Assembly (NCBI GenBank): GCA_033977485.1
Contig: CM066989.1
Span: 92,771,887 to 92,835,886 of the forward strand
Source: Hydrangea macrophylla
Taxonomy: Eukaryota > Streptophyta > Magnoliopsida > Cornales > Hydrangeaceae
DNA length: 64,000 nucleotides
Direction of reading: 5' to 3'
Part shown: in pieces, positions 14,501 through 26,500 of the stretch
Layout of the letters: every line of letters starts with the position of its first letter
How positions within the stretch are numbered: position 1 is the stretch's first letter
Notes under the pieces: model-generated
The model's database searches: none
What the model saw: only the letters and a program-made list of their open reading frames with translations
Told to the model about the DNA's origin: nothing
Made by a program: the position numbers and the translations under genes

Positions 14501-17500
14501 AGGTGTGTGTGAACTCTTGTGGTTAAAATTACTATTGAAAGACTTGAAGGTGGAAACTAGTGATTCAATGAAGTTGTACTGTGATAGTAAGTCAGCTATT
14601 AGTATTGCACACAATCCGGTCCAGCATGACAGAACGAAGCATATTGAGATCGACAGGCACTTCATTAAAGAGAATCTTGATAAAGGAACAATTTGCACTC
14701 CTTTTGTGAAGAGTAGTAATCAACTTGCTGATGTTCTTACTAAAGGAGTTGGAGTTAAACCGTTTCATGATATGCTTGGCAAGCTGGGATTGAGAGATAT
14801 CTTCTCACCAGCTTGAGGGAGAGTGTTGGTTAAATAAGTTTAGTTTTATTTTATTATTGTATAAGGGCTTTAATGTAATTTTTATTTCTCTCATTTACTG
14901 AATAATATATATGGGGTGTGACTAATTGTCAACCCTAAGTTTGGCATAATCCTATTGTTAACAGTATATGCCTCTACTCTCATGTGATCATGCCTAGCAA
15001 AGAATAAGCCCTTTCCGGGAGATGATTTTAAATAGCGAAGAATCCTATAAACAGCATCTTAGTGTGACACCCGAGGAGAATGCATAAATTGACTAACAAA
15101 ACCAACTGCAAAAGCAATATCAGGACAAGTATGAGACAAGTAAATAAGCTTACCGACAAGTCTCTGATAGCTCCCCCTGTCAACCAATTCCCCGTTACCG
15201 TCTTCGCTAAGTTTTTTATTCTGTTCCATAGGCGTATCACATGCTTTACTACCAAGCATTCTTGTTTCCTTCAATAGGTCTAATACGTACTTCCTTTGGG
15301 AAATAAAAATCCCCTGTTTGGACCTTGAAAGTTCAATTCCCAGAAAGAACTTCAAGGCTCCCAAGTCTTTTATCTCAAACTCCGTGGCTAGCTGTTTCTT
15401 TAATTTTTCCATCTCCTATAAGTCATCCCCTGTGAACACAATATCATCCAAATAAACAATCAGTGCTGTGATCTTACCCTGTGTAGAATGTTTGATGAAT
15501 AACGTATGATCGGCATGACTCTGTCTAAAACCAAACCGAAGCATAGCTTGTGTGAACCTCTCAAACCAAGCTCTTGGAGACTGTTTCAGGCCGTATAACG
15601 ATTTTCTCAATCTACACACCTTACCCTTTGTCTTGGAATCTTCAAAACCAGGAGGAACATCCATGTAAACTTCCTCTTCCAAATCGCCATGCAAGAAGGC
15701 GTTCTTCACATCAAATTGGTGAAGAGGCCAATCTAGATTCGCTGCAAGGGAAAGAAGATTCCTTACTGAGTTCATTTTTGCCACTGGAGCAAAAGTTTCT
15801 TCGTAATCCACACCATAAGTCTGTGTGTACCCCTTTGCTACCAATCGAGCTTTATACCTCTCAATGGAACCGTCAGCCCGGCGTTTTACTGTAAACACCC
15901 ACTTGCACCCCCACAGTCCTCTTACCTTTAGGCAACGTTGTTAATTCCCAAGTACCAGTCTTGTGAAGGACCTTCATCTCTTCACTCATAGCATGTTTCC
16001 ACTTGGGATCAACAAGAGCATCCTGGACATGGTTAGGAATACTGACAGAGGCAATTTTTTAGAGGAATGATTTATAAGAGACAGATAAATGAGAATAAGA
16101 CACAAAATTAGAGATAGGGTGTTGAGTACAAGATCTAACACCCTTACGGACAGCAATAGGAACATTTAGATCATTTGGTTCTGGAGAGGGTGTATCAGAA
16201 GAATTACCTGAATCTTCATCACTCGGAGGAAATGGCAGTGGATGAGAAGGAGCAACAGTCTCTGAAGCTCGAATAGTAGTTCAGGCTCGAGTATAAGAAG
16301 CTCGAAAATGTTTTCCACACTCACAAGCATCACAAGAAAAAGTTGAACTACCAGTTTTTGCTACAAGAGTAGGAAACATATGCCTAAGTAAAGAAAAAGA
16401 AGGATGTCCTAATCTCCTATGCCAAAGATGTAGGTCTTCAGCTTTATTCTTCACAACTACGGTATGATGAGCCACCTGCACCCCCTCATCAAGAATGTAA
16501 AGACCATGTTCCTCCCTAACTGCCAATCGTCCTCCTCGTGATAAGATCCTGAAACACACAACGAGAGGGATAAAAGGTTACACAGTAATTTAGATCTCGA
16601 GTTAAACGACTCAAAGATAAAAGGTTGTGAGAAAAACTAGGAACATGTAACAAAGAAGTCAAGGGTAGAGATGGAGTAGCATGAATTAGACCTTTCCCAG
16701 AAATAGAAGAGAAGGTACCATCAGCTATTCGAACTTTATCTTGGCCTGAACAAGACTCATAGTCAAAGAAAAGGTTAGATGAAGGGGACATATGATCAGA
16801 GGCACCTGAATCAATAATCCAAGGAGATGAGACATGAGAAAGAGATGTTCTTGGTGATATAACAACATTACCTGACTGGGCAAAGGATGAGGAGGAACTC
16901 GTAGATGTCGGAGTAACACACCTGGCCATCAATTGGTGGAGAGTCTCAAATTCGGTGGCAGACAAGGAGTTGGGGCTGACATCAGAAGATGGAGTGGGAC
17001 CACTAGAAACCGGAACAGTAGGCTCAGGAACAACAGAATGATGTGCACGGGCAGCCTCCCCACGACCACTAGAACGACCTCCACGACCTCCTCCTCGACC
17101 TCCCCGACCACCCGGTGGCTTGCCATGGAGGCTCCAGCAATTGGCCCGAGTGTGATGGGGCTTAAAACAGCAGTCACAAATCACAACTGGTCGATCAGAA
17201 AAAGCCGGCTGCTGGGATCCATCTCTAGGTGGAACGGAAACTAAGGCAGATCTCTCGGGAGGTGCAGAATGAAGCATAACAGAACGACGGCTCTCCTCAT
17301 TCTGGACATGGGCAAAGGCCTCCTGAAGTGTGGGAAGAGAATCCATTCCAAGTACCCGACTACGAACAGCGTCGTAATCAGGATGAAGTCCCTAAAGAAA
17401 TTTAAAGACCTGCTGCTTCTCTAGTAGTTTCCGATAACCCTCACATCGGTAACACACACAGGCTGATGAGCTTGAAGGTGATCAACACGATCCCAACTGG

Positions 17501-20500
17501 TAGTAAGAAACTGAAAATATTTGGGAACAGTCAAGTCACCTTGTTCTGAACGGTCAATGGAACGAAGCAACTCAAACTCATGTGCATAGTTCCCCCGTCG
17601 AGAGTAAGTAGATGTAACATTGTCCCAAATCACCTTAGCAGTCTTCATGCGATAGAAATTTTCACCAATTTCAGGGACCATCGAATTAATGAGCCATGCC
17701 ATGATAACGGAGTTCTCAATCTCCCACTTATCATAGCCAAGATCTATAGAAACAAGGGATGTAACACGCCCATCAAGGTGACCCATCTTCCCACGTGCCT
17801 TCAAATACAACTCCACTGCCAATGACCATTTCAGATAATTTTGGCCATCGAAGGGCGTGGGAGTAATCTTAAGATTGGGATCCAAAGGAGCAACCACGGT
17901 ATGAATTGTGGTTGGTGTAGAGGCTTCCGGTTTACTTAGGTCAGCCATCGATTTAGAGAGGAATGGAAAACCCAGCAATGAGAAGGAAAACGAAGAAGAT
18001 GGGAATCACAAACGAACTCTTAAATTTAGATCAAGTGTCCACAAAAAGACCTAATCAACACAAAAAAAGGTTGGAACTCAAAACAGCAGCCAAGTTATTG
18101 TGGCTGAATAAAATCAGCCCCTTTGGGGCTTGAGGAACCAAGTAACAAGGTGAAGGATAATGGAGTAATCAGTCCAGGGTGTGAGGAGGGTCTGGAAGGC
18201 TTGGGTTAGGTGTGGCGCAGGGTGTGGGAGGGGGCAAGAGCCTGCGGCGCAGGGTTTGGAGGGACAGGGGGCTGCGGCGCAGGGATTGGAGGGACAGGAG
18301 GCTGCGGCGAGGTTGGTGGCTGGTGTTGTGGGCAGCGGCGAGTGGTGGGGTGGTTGTTCAGGCGGCAGCGAGTGGTGGTGTGGTGGCTGCCGCAAGGTAG
18401 GTGGGTTAGGGTTGAAGGTGGAAGTCCACTGGCTCTGATACCATGATAAAATAATATTTTGGAAGCATAGGTTAGACAAATCATCTAACCCCTTATATAT
18501 TAACAATAATGAGAAGAAAAAAAAATTATTACACATAGACCCACTAACTAACATTTAATCCTAAGATAAGTTGGAATAAAACAAAACATTCTCAACATAT
18601 ATGTGTGTGTGTGTACGTACAGATATGTTACGTACTTATGTATATCTTTTGACATTCCACGAAATGTTGTATCTTTTGACATTCCAGTTATTCAAGCAAC
18701 CCCTCATCACAAGCAGTCGATAAAAAAGGTTAGTTTAGATAAGCACAGATGCTAATTTACCAATCCACTATCAACAAGCATTTTTGTCTCTTCTTCAGGT
18801 TTGATAAACTTGAAATCTTCTATCAGTTACCTTAAAAACCTGATATATCATTGAATGGCCTTCAATTTGTATCTTTTTTTTTTTGTGACCAAAAACTAAT
18901 TGGGTAACTTAAAAAAAAAATTAAAAAGGAGGGGGGGGGGGGGGGGGGGGGGGAAGGGAATGCATTAAAAAAACTGCATTTTCAAATTTTTTTTTTTTAA
19001 ATCTAACTCTTAATCGGGGCGGGGCGGGGCGGGTTCAGTGAAGCGGGGCGGGGGCAAAGTATGGGGGCTCCATCCCATACCCGCCCCGTTGCCATCCCTA
19101 CATGGAGGGAATACAACGAGTAAAAGAGCACTTGGCAAAAGAGTTTGAAATAAAATATCTGGGAGAGCTAAAGTATTTTATGGGAATTGAGGTGGCCAAG
19201 TCTAAGCATGGAATATTCATCTCTCAGAGAAAGAACGTGCTGGATCTCTTGAGTGAAACTGGGATGTGATACACCTGTTGAACCAAATCAGAAATTGAGT
19301 GATGACAAAAGTGGGAAGATGGTAGACAGGGGGAGATATCAGCAACTGGTAGGAAAACTCATCTATCTCATATCCGTCCTATATTACATTTGTTGTAGGT
19401 GTAGTTAGCCAGTTCATGCACGCACCCTTTTTTAAGGATATTTGAAAAATGGTCATAGTTGAGGCGTGTTGGTATAATTTTTCGGGTATATTGCGGAGAG
19501 AAAATTCTATAAAACGACCAATTGGTTTGGTCATACCCTATGAAGCACCGACACTTCAAAAATTGTAACGTACCAGTGTCGGACATGTATCGGATGCGAC
19601 ACTTTGCCCGACACTTGCCCGACACGTGTCGGACACTTCAAAACTGTGTCCTACTTTGCATAATTGCATTTTGGCACCCCAACACGCGGTGGACGCTTTA
19701 TAGACACGCGTGGACACGCACGAGACACGTCTAACTTGATTTTCTGTTTTTTTAATGTTTAATAATATAAAACTTAAAAAGCCCTTTTGTAATGAGACAC
19801 GTCTGAATTGTAATGTACATGTGTGGACACGCACGAGACACGTCTGACTTGTGGCATTTGCTTGCTTTAATTTTCCTTTGTTAATTGGTATAAAGTGATC
19901 CTGTGAAAGCTACTAATTATTACATTTTTTTTTACATTGGGTCATTAGATAATTGAAAAAATTTCAGGAACACTTTATTTATTTATTTGTTAAAAAATAT
20001 TATAGTCCCAAGATAGTAGTGGATTGCTACATAATTTGTATTTTCCCCAAGTTGAAGCCTCAAATCCAACTCTGCCTTGACCTAAGTTGAAGCCTTTTTT
20101 TTGGGCAGAAATTTTGTGTAAATGAGTACTTTTTTACGGAATATATAATCTTAATGTGTTTTTGATAACGTATTTTTATTTATAATTATAATACATAAGA
20201 ATTAGCATAACATTAAAATTAAAAAATATTTAATTAAAAAAATAAACGTATCCCCGACGTGTCGTGTCTTCATTTTTTAGAATTTGTCGTGTCGGCGTGG
20301 CAGTATCGTGTCGTGTCCGTGTCGAAGTGTCCGTGTCCGTGCTTCATAGGTCATACCATACTACCAATCCCTGGAACAATGTTTTGTTAGCTTGGGTACA
20401 ATGTTTTGTGACCCTTGGTACAACATTTTGTTACCTGAACAAAACCACTATAGAACTACCCGGTATAATACAAATTGTCGTTAATATAATTGACCCAATT

Positions 20501-23500
20501 TTATTGTTCTGGGTACAACATATTGTTACCTAAGCCAAACTACTATAAAAAAAACCATCATAAAATATTGTACTCACGCGATATCACAAAATATTGTACT
20601 CGGGTGATTTCTGTAGAAGTTTGCTTAAATAATAAATATTGTACTAGATGTAACAAAACATTGTACCCGATTTTTATTTATTTATTTTTTCCAGAAAAAT
20701 AAATTTTTACTCGGTTTTAATCATATCAATAATCAAACTTTCAATAATTATAAAAATTGATATTACTAATCCAGAAAATAGTAACGTGACCAAGCTTGCA
20801 CAAGGCATAATTATAATGTAGAGGTTCGTGAAATAAGAAGTGTTCTATTACAATATGACTCAATTATGTGGAAGTAAAAAAAAAATAAAAGAAGTTAATA
20901 TATATATAGGTCTTTTGATTGTAGTTAGATAGAGTCCTTATAGGACTTGATTTCACCAAAAAAAAAAAGGTTAGAACCGTGGCATAATATGAACATAATA
21001 AGGATGATATATCTAAAATAAACAATTAGGACTCACATGGACTTTTAGATAGAATCCTTGTAGGACTTTATTTCATAGCAAGAAAACAAAATATGAACTG
21101 GGGCATATGAACATAATAATATTATATAGATAAAAAATTAAAAATAAAAAACAATTATGATCTCATGGACACACCCAAAAAAAAAAAAAAAAAGTGGCAT
21201 ACCAAGGTTATTAAAACACTAAGAAAATACTTAACGTGAAACTGCACCGATTGATAAAAGTGTAAAACACTTATGGGCATTGGTACATTGATATAAATTA
21301 TAGATAGATATAGATATATAAATATTTATATATATATATATTAATATGAATTTGTTCAAAAAATCATATATTTAAACCCAAAATCAATTTGTTCCAAAAA
21401 CTAATTTGCTCCTAAGATTTAAACACAATTCTAAAAGCCTAAAATCTAAACCCGAAATACCAAACCCACCTCAAAGATGTATACAAGTATCTATGTATAC
21501 ATGTATTCAATGGCTATATGTATACAAATATGTATGTATACATGCATGTGGTGTGTATGTATTGTATGCATGTATATATGTATATATAGTAGAGAGAGAG
21601 AGAGAGGAGAGGGTTAATTTTTTTTATAACTAAGGGTATTTTTGGCATTAACAAATTAAGAAGGGGGGTCTCTGTAAATTTTGCAAAATCTAGAGGGGAG
21701 GTGTGTGTAATGCAAATCCAAACCTCAAGGGAGGTATATGTAATTTTCAATATAGAAGGGAGGTCCGTGTAATTTCGCCAAACCTCAGGGAAGGTCCGTG
21801 TAATTAACCCATAATATAATTATCCTTTCCCCAAATTCTACTAATGCTATTTTCATTTGTCACTAGCAAGTGAGGAACAAAGTATCATTATGAGCATGGC
21901 ATAATCAAAATATATCACAAAACTAATGAGGGAGGAAAAATGTTAATGTCCAGAGTCAAAAAAAATTGCACCACAATAAGCAATTTGGTAATTAGGAAAA
22001 TGTTATTACCATGTTTAGATAACCTTATATATCTCTGAAACTCTGTTTCTGGGGGCATTTCATATGTCATCTCCTCACGAATTTCATGGGTTGTGACCTA
22101 CAATGTAAATTTAGATAAGAATTGAGTCAAAATTTAATAAAGCAGCAAAGTACTCAAAAATAACTATGATGAGAATACAGCTGGCAGATCAGAAAGGGCA
22201 TCACGGAGAATTAGAGCTTCTTCAAGTTCACGAGGTTGGCCTTCATTATAAGCAACCGTATTTTGCTGCAATGTTAAAATCAGTTGATGTGAAATACAGC
22301 ACTAAGGAATCCAAACCATGCTGAAGTCAATAAAAGTGTACCTCAAACTCAGCTGGAGCCCAATATCTAACAACAACATCATGCGTGGGAAGTGGAAATT
22401 GGGGTAATGTCTGCCGGGGAAAAAAAAATGGGGCACTTGTTAAGTAATTGCTAAGAAATTACAGGAACTAGGAAGTGAAATTATCAATTTTGGCGGGCAC
22501 TCTATTGAATTAATCTCTTAGACTGTGTTAGGTTCATGCATTTAGTGAGGGAAAGGAGAGGAAAACACTAAGGAAATACTCTGCTTTGTTTGGTTAAGAA
22601 GGAAAAGAAAATACAGTAAGAAGTAGAATATAAATATTGAATTTTGTGAATCACTTCTCTTCCTTCTTTCTAAAGTTATTTAGAAACTTTTTAATTCTAA
22701 TGTTATTTTATTTAAGCATGCAGGAAAACAAGGGAAAACAAGAACTTTCCTTTATCTTTTCCTTCTCTAAATCGGCAAAACAAACATAGCCTTAGTTCCC
22801 ATAGCTTTATTAAAAGGCACCAAGTCATCCATGTTGAACTACAATTTAGTTTCGAAATTTCTTATTTTTCCAAATTGTACAAGTTTTTTAAGAACATCAA
22901 AGGCTGTTTGGCGCCCAGATTAACTGAGGATAAGACTGTCTGGCTTTTTACATAGTTCTGGACTGATCCATGTCTGCAACGAACATAAGCTAGATAAGCA
23001 GATCCTTTCCTGTACGTATTGTTAGTTATCCTGAGAACCAGATAACAAAATGATGGCCCCCAACAATCCCTATAGTGTAGCTCATACTTCGCATCATTTG
23101 TAACCAATAAGGATATCAAACAACCTCAGAATAAACATCATCTATTTAATTATGAATCAACACAAAGGAAGACATGCACCTCGCTAGGAAGAGCACCCCA
23201 CAGGAAAACACGCAACCGAAATTGTGGAACTCCGTAACAGCCAGCAGCAATAACTCCAAGCCTTGCTTGGTATTTCATATGTACTAAACGACTTAATGCA
23301 TATCTTCCAAGAGAACCTTTATCGAACCGTAAGATATCAACCACATTTTCCATCAAGACATACTTAGGCTTAAAGAATTTCACTATGTCCATGAAGACAA
23401 TTATTTGACGGTTTCTTTCATCATCAAGTGGAGAATCCACATTTCTAAAGCGGTTATAGCCACTAATTCCTTGGCACGGAGGACCACCACAAATGACATC

Positions 23501-26500
23501 AACATCACCCTGTAATGTATATAGATTCACAGAGAAAGAGAAATTATATAACAAATCACAAAAAATTTATTACCTAAGAAGCACGGATACCTGTACGGGC
23601 CCTACGGGGACGTGGACACAACAAACATGATACAAGACACATCGGGGACAAGGCAACAAAAACCAAAATATTTATGACCAATCGTGATCAGAAAATAAGA
23701 TTATCTACAGTAAAACTAAGATCCCTAATTATGTGTGGTTTCAAAATATTACTTATCTATAATTCCTAACTTCTAAGATGCCAAAATATTCTCAGTTTAA
23801 AAAGAAAAAAACATAGTATGTTTCCAGAGATCCTATTCCTATTTCAAAATAACCATTTAATCACTTCAAAGAATGCTAATTATACTCATCATTGCCCTAA
23901 TCACTTTTGGCTTTTACATTGGTGTGCCCGACACATGTCAAGGAGTATACAAAATGGGTCTTGTGCGTGTTCATCAAATAATTAAGAAAATAAAGTTTTG
24001 GTGGGTCACACATGTCAACGAATGTCCGGAGTGCGTCTGTGTCCCTTCTAGAAGTGTTCGTGCTTCCTTGGTAAATACTCTTATGGAACATTCAACAAAG
24101 CAGCCAGGCCACACAATTAGAAAAGACAACTTACAGGAAGTGGCAACATTTTAGATTTGAATCCACTTCTTACAAATTCTTTTAACCGTTCTTCACAATT
24201 ACTGTGACAAAGAAATCTGATTAAGAAATATGCAAAAGTGTAATTAATGGGTATGGGGAATGATTGTTATGTAACAGAAAGCAAGTACTAACCTCAACCC
24301 TTCAATTGGTTCCCATGTATCTTCACTTGGACCATACCCTTTCCATCGCACCTATTCAAAATCTTTATTAGTTCAAGTCGTAATTTCAAACAAAAGTCAG
24401 AAGAAAAAAAAATTATTATTATTATGACCAGATTACAAAAAGAAAATGGACGATACCAAAAGATTGTGCAACTGGGATCACATTATTTTTTTATTCTTGC
24501 AAGATTTCATGATTATAATACTCGATTACCGTTGCATATAGTTCCAGTCATGATAGCTAACATTCTCTATGGGCCCGTTTGGCACTAAGTTTGCTACCTA
24601 GAAAAGTGCAATCGTGCCTCGATGTCTGTTCGGAACAGCGGCCTAGTGTAACAGCAGAAGCTTGGCCAAACGGGCCGTATATGTGTTAGAGTAGCTTAAA
24701 TTATACATAAAACCAAAAATTAGTCACATCACCCTTAAAGTTATCGCCATTGAGGGTATCATATGCTACACATAGCAAAAGGTTTTGCATAATGATTCAC
24801 TACATGACATGGATATAGTGTTGTGAAACTGATAATTCACAAACCTTCATTACACACTGTTTAGTCACCACCAGTTGCTACAAAAACTTAAGCTTATAGA
24901 GGATGGGCCCAACAACATATATCAAGCTTTAACACCCTCCCTCATGTGCCAGCCATCTTACATGTGAAAGCTCCATCATAATTAAGACAAATAGCTACAA
25001 ATATGCAAACCACAACAGGGACAGAGACTCAAGCCAGAAACCTCCCCAAACAAGGCTCAAAAACCATGTTAAGTTACCAGTTTCTCTAAAAGCTTAAGTT
25101 GTTAGAGAATAAACCCAACAATGTATGTCAAGCTTCAATACACATCATTATAATAGTTGAACCCTTGACCATGCTCTTGCAATTGTTTTTCTTCTCTATT
25201 TCGTTTTTTATGCTTGGAAAATCATATGCTCTTGTTCATTTCTAACAATAAGTTATGATAATACCTTATAGCTGTTATTTAGAAGTATCTACAGCATTAA
25301 TTATGTCAAAGATCAAATGTTTGCCTCGGAGTAGTAACTTTTACTGTGAACAATCACAGAGAAAAAGTGTTATCTATTAATGTCAAGGTCAGCCAGAGAT
25401 AACTACAACGCTAAACATATGCATAGTTTGTTGATATTGTCACTTTTCAAAAGCTTTGTAAAAAATCCAAATATGTATTTATTGGAGTACCTTAAATTTT
25501 AACCCACGCTGGCCTTTTCGGGTGAGATCACCATAACAAATATCAACAAAACCTGAAACTTCAAATTCTCTAGTATGAATCTTGGAATCAGATATAGAAC
25601 TAATATTGTTTTCGACTTCTCTCATGTCCATTGATTCCGATTCAAGTGGTCTTTCTAAATCATCGACCACGTACTTTTTGCACAGCTTTTCCCATTCCTT
25701 CAGTAGTTCCAGAAAATCCTCAGCACTCTCATTCCTAACCTACGGAACAATGCATCCAAAGATTTTGATATTATCACCAAAGATTTGTGAAGTCAACGCA
25801 TAAACTTCACAGTTGGTGAGAGATACTCACTAATGTTTCTGGATGATTCAGTTTCAGGCTATCACATGCAGAACTATCAAAATCAACTGCCCATTTCTAA
25901 GGGAAATAAAATGAACTAGATCAATGTTCATTGCCGAATTTAAAGATAAATCAAATCCTTGTAAAAAGAAACCGTATGAGTGTATAAGTTACCGTCACAA
26001 GATTAACATTTGAAAGTCTGGCACCAAGGCACAATCCAGTTGACATTCCCCCACAACCAGCGTAAAGATCTAACAATGCCAACTCATCTTTGCAAGGCCC
26101 ATAACTAGGCATATCGTCCAAAGGGGTCAGAGTGATCGATGTAGGCAGAGTTCCAAATTCATTAGGTGAGCATGAATCCCAGCTCATTACAGAAGTATCT
26201 GAATCAACGAATACAATATCATAAAATTGTGTTAATCATCTAAATTGTATATAGATACAGGCCTCAGGTTGAAACTGTTAGCATCTTTGCACAAGTTTAA
26301 AAGATAAAAACAAAAAACGAAAAACAAAATGAAGTTCGCTAATTTGTAGGAACCGCGGACATGCTCAAAGCAAATATTTGTTCAAGTAGTTACTAAGCAA
26401 GTGTAAACAATAAAATGATCTGAGAACTTGTTGGAATATAGGAAACATTATAGATTTGATTGTAAATTGTAATCCAATCAAATCCATATATTTAGGAAAG

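Larger units (their letters stand above)
9991..14963 (+). mobile_element. Intact young Ty1/copia element A2
   Basis: 4973 bp with 140-bp LTRs at 9991-10130 and 14824-14963 that are identical base for base by my reading. The target duplication GTATA lies at 9986-9990 and 14964-14968. The primer-binding site TGGTATCAGAGCC starts at 10131 and the purine tract GCTTGAGGGAGAG precedes the 3' LTR. The internal region is a single uninterrupted gag-pol frame. It interrupted copia B at RNase H, so B continues on both sides. Confidence 0.97.
2370..21810. mobile_element. Long terminal-inverted-repeat element (Mutator-like) holding nested elements
   Basis: The left end begins GGGTTAATTACACGAACCTC and the right end is its reverse complement with few changes (TCCGTGTAATTAACCC, ending at 21810). 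Homology runs about 100 bp, then irregularly to CT/GA microsatellites on both sides. Both ends are flanked by the same 9 bases, ATAATATAA (2361-2369 and 21811-21819), the target duplication expected of Mutator-like elements. Without the copia nest (about 5256-19445) and the TRIM it would be about 5 kb. I see no transposase, so it looks non-autonomous. The family assignment is an inference. Confidence 0.7.

Noticed and set aside
18181..18554. Overlapping frames on both strands (Gly/Arg-rich forward, Pro-rich reverse)
   Set aside because: GC-rich untranslated leader of copia B next to its primer-binding site.
22862..23119. 85-residue minus-strand frame between CMT2 exons
   Set aside because: Lies in the 22411-23179 intron and does not connect in phase with CMT2 exons; no homology seen.
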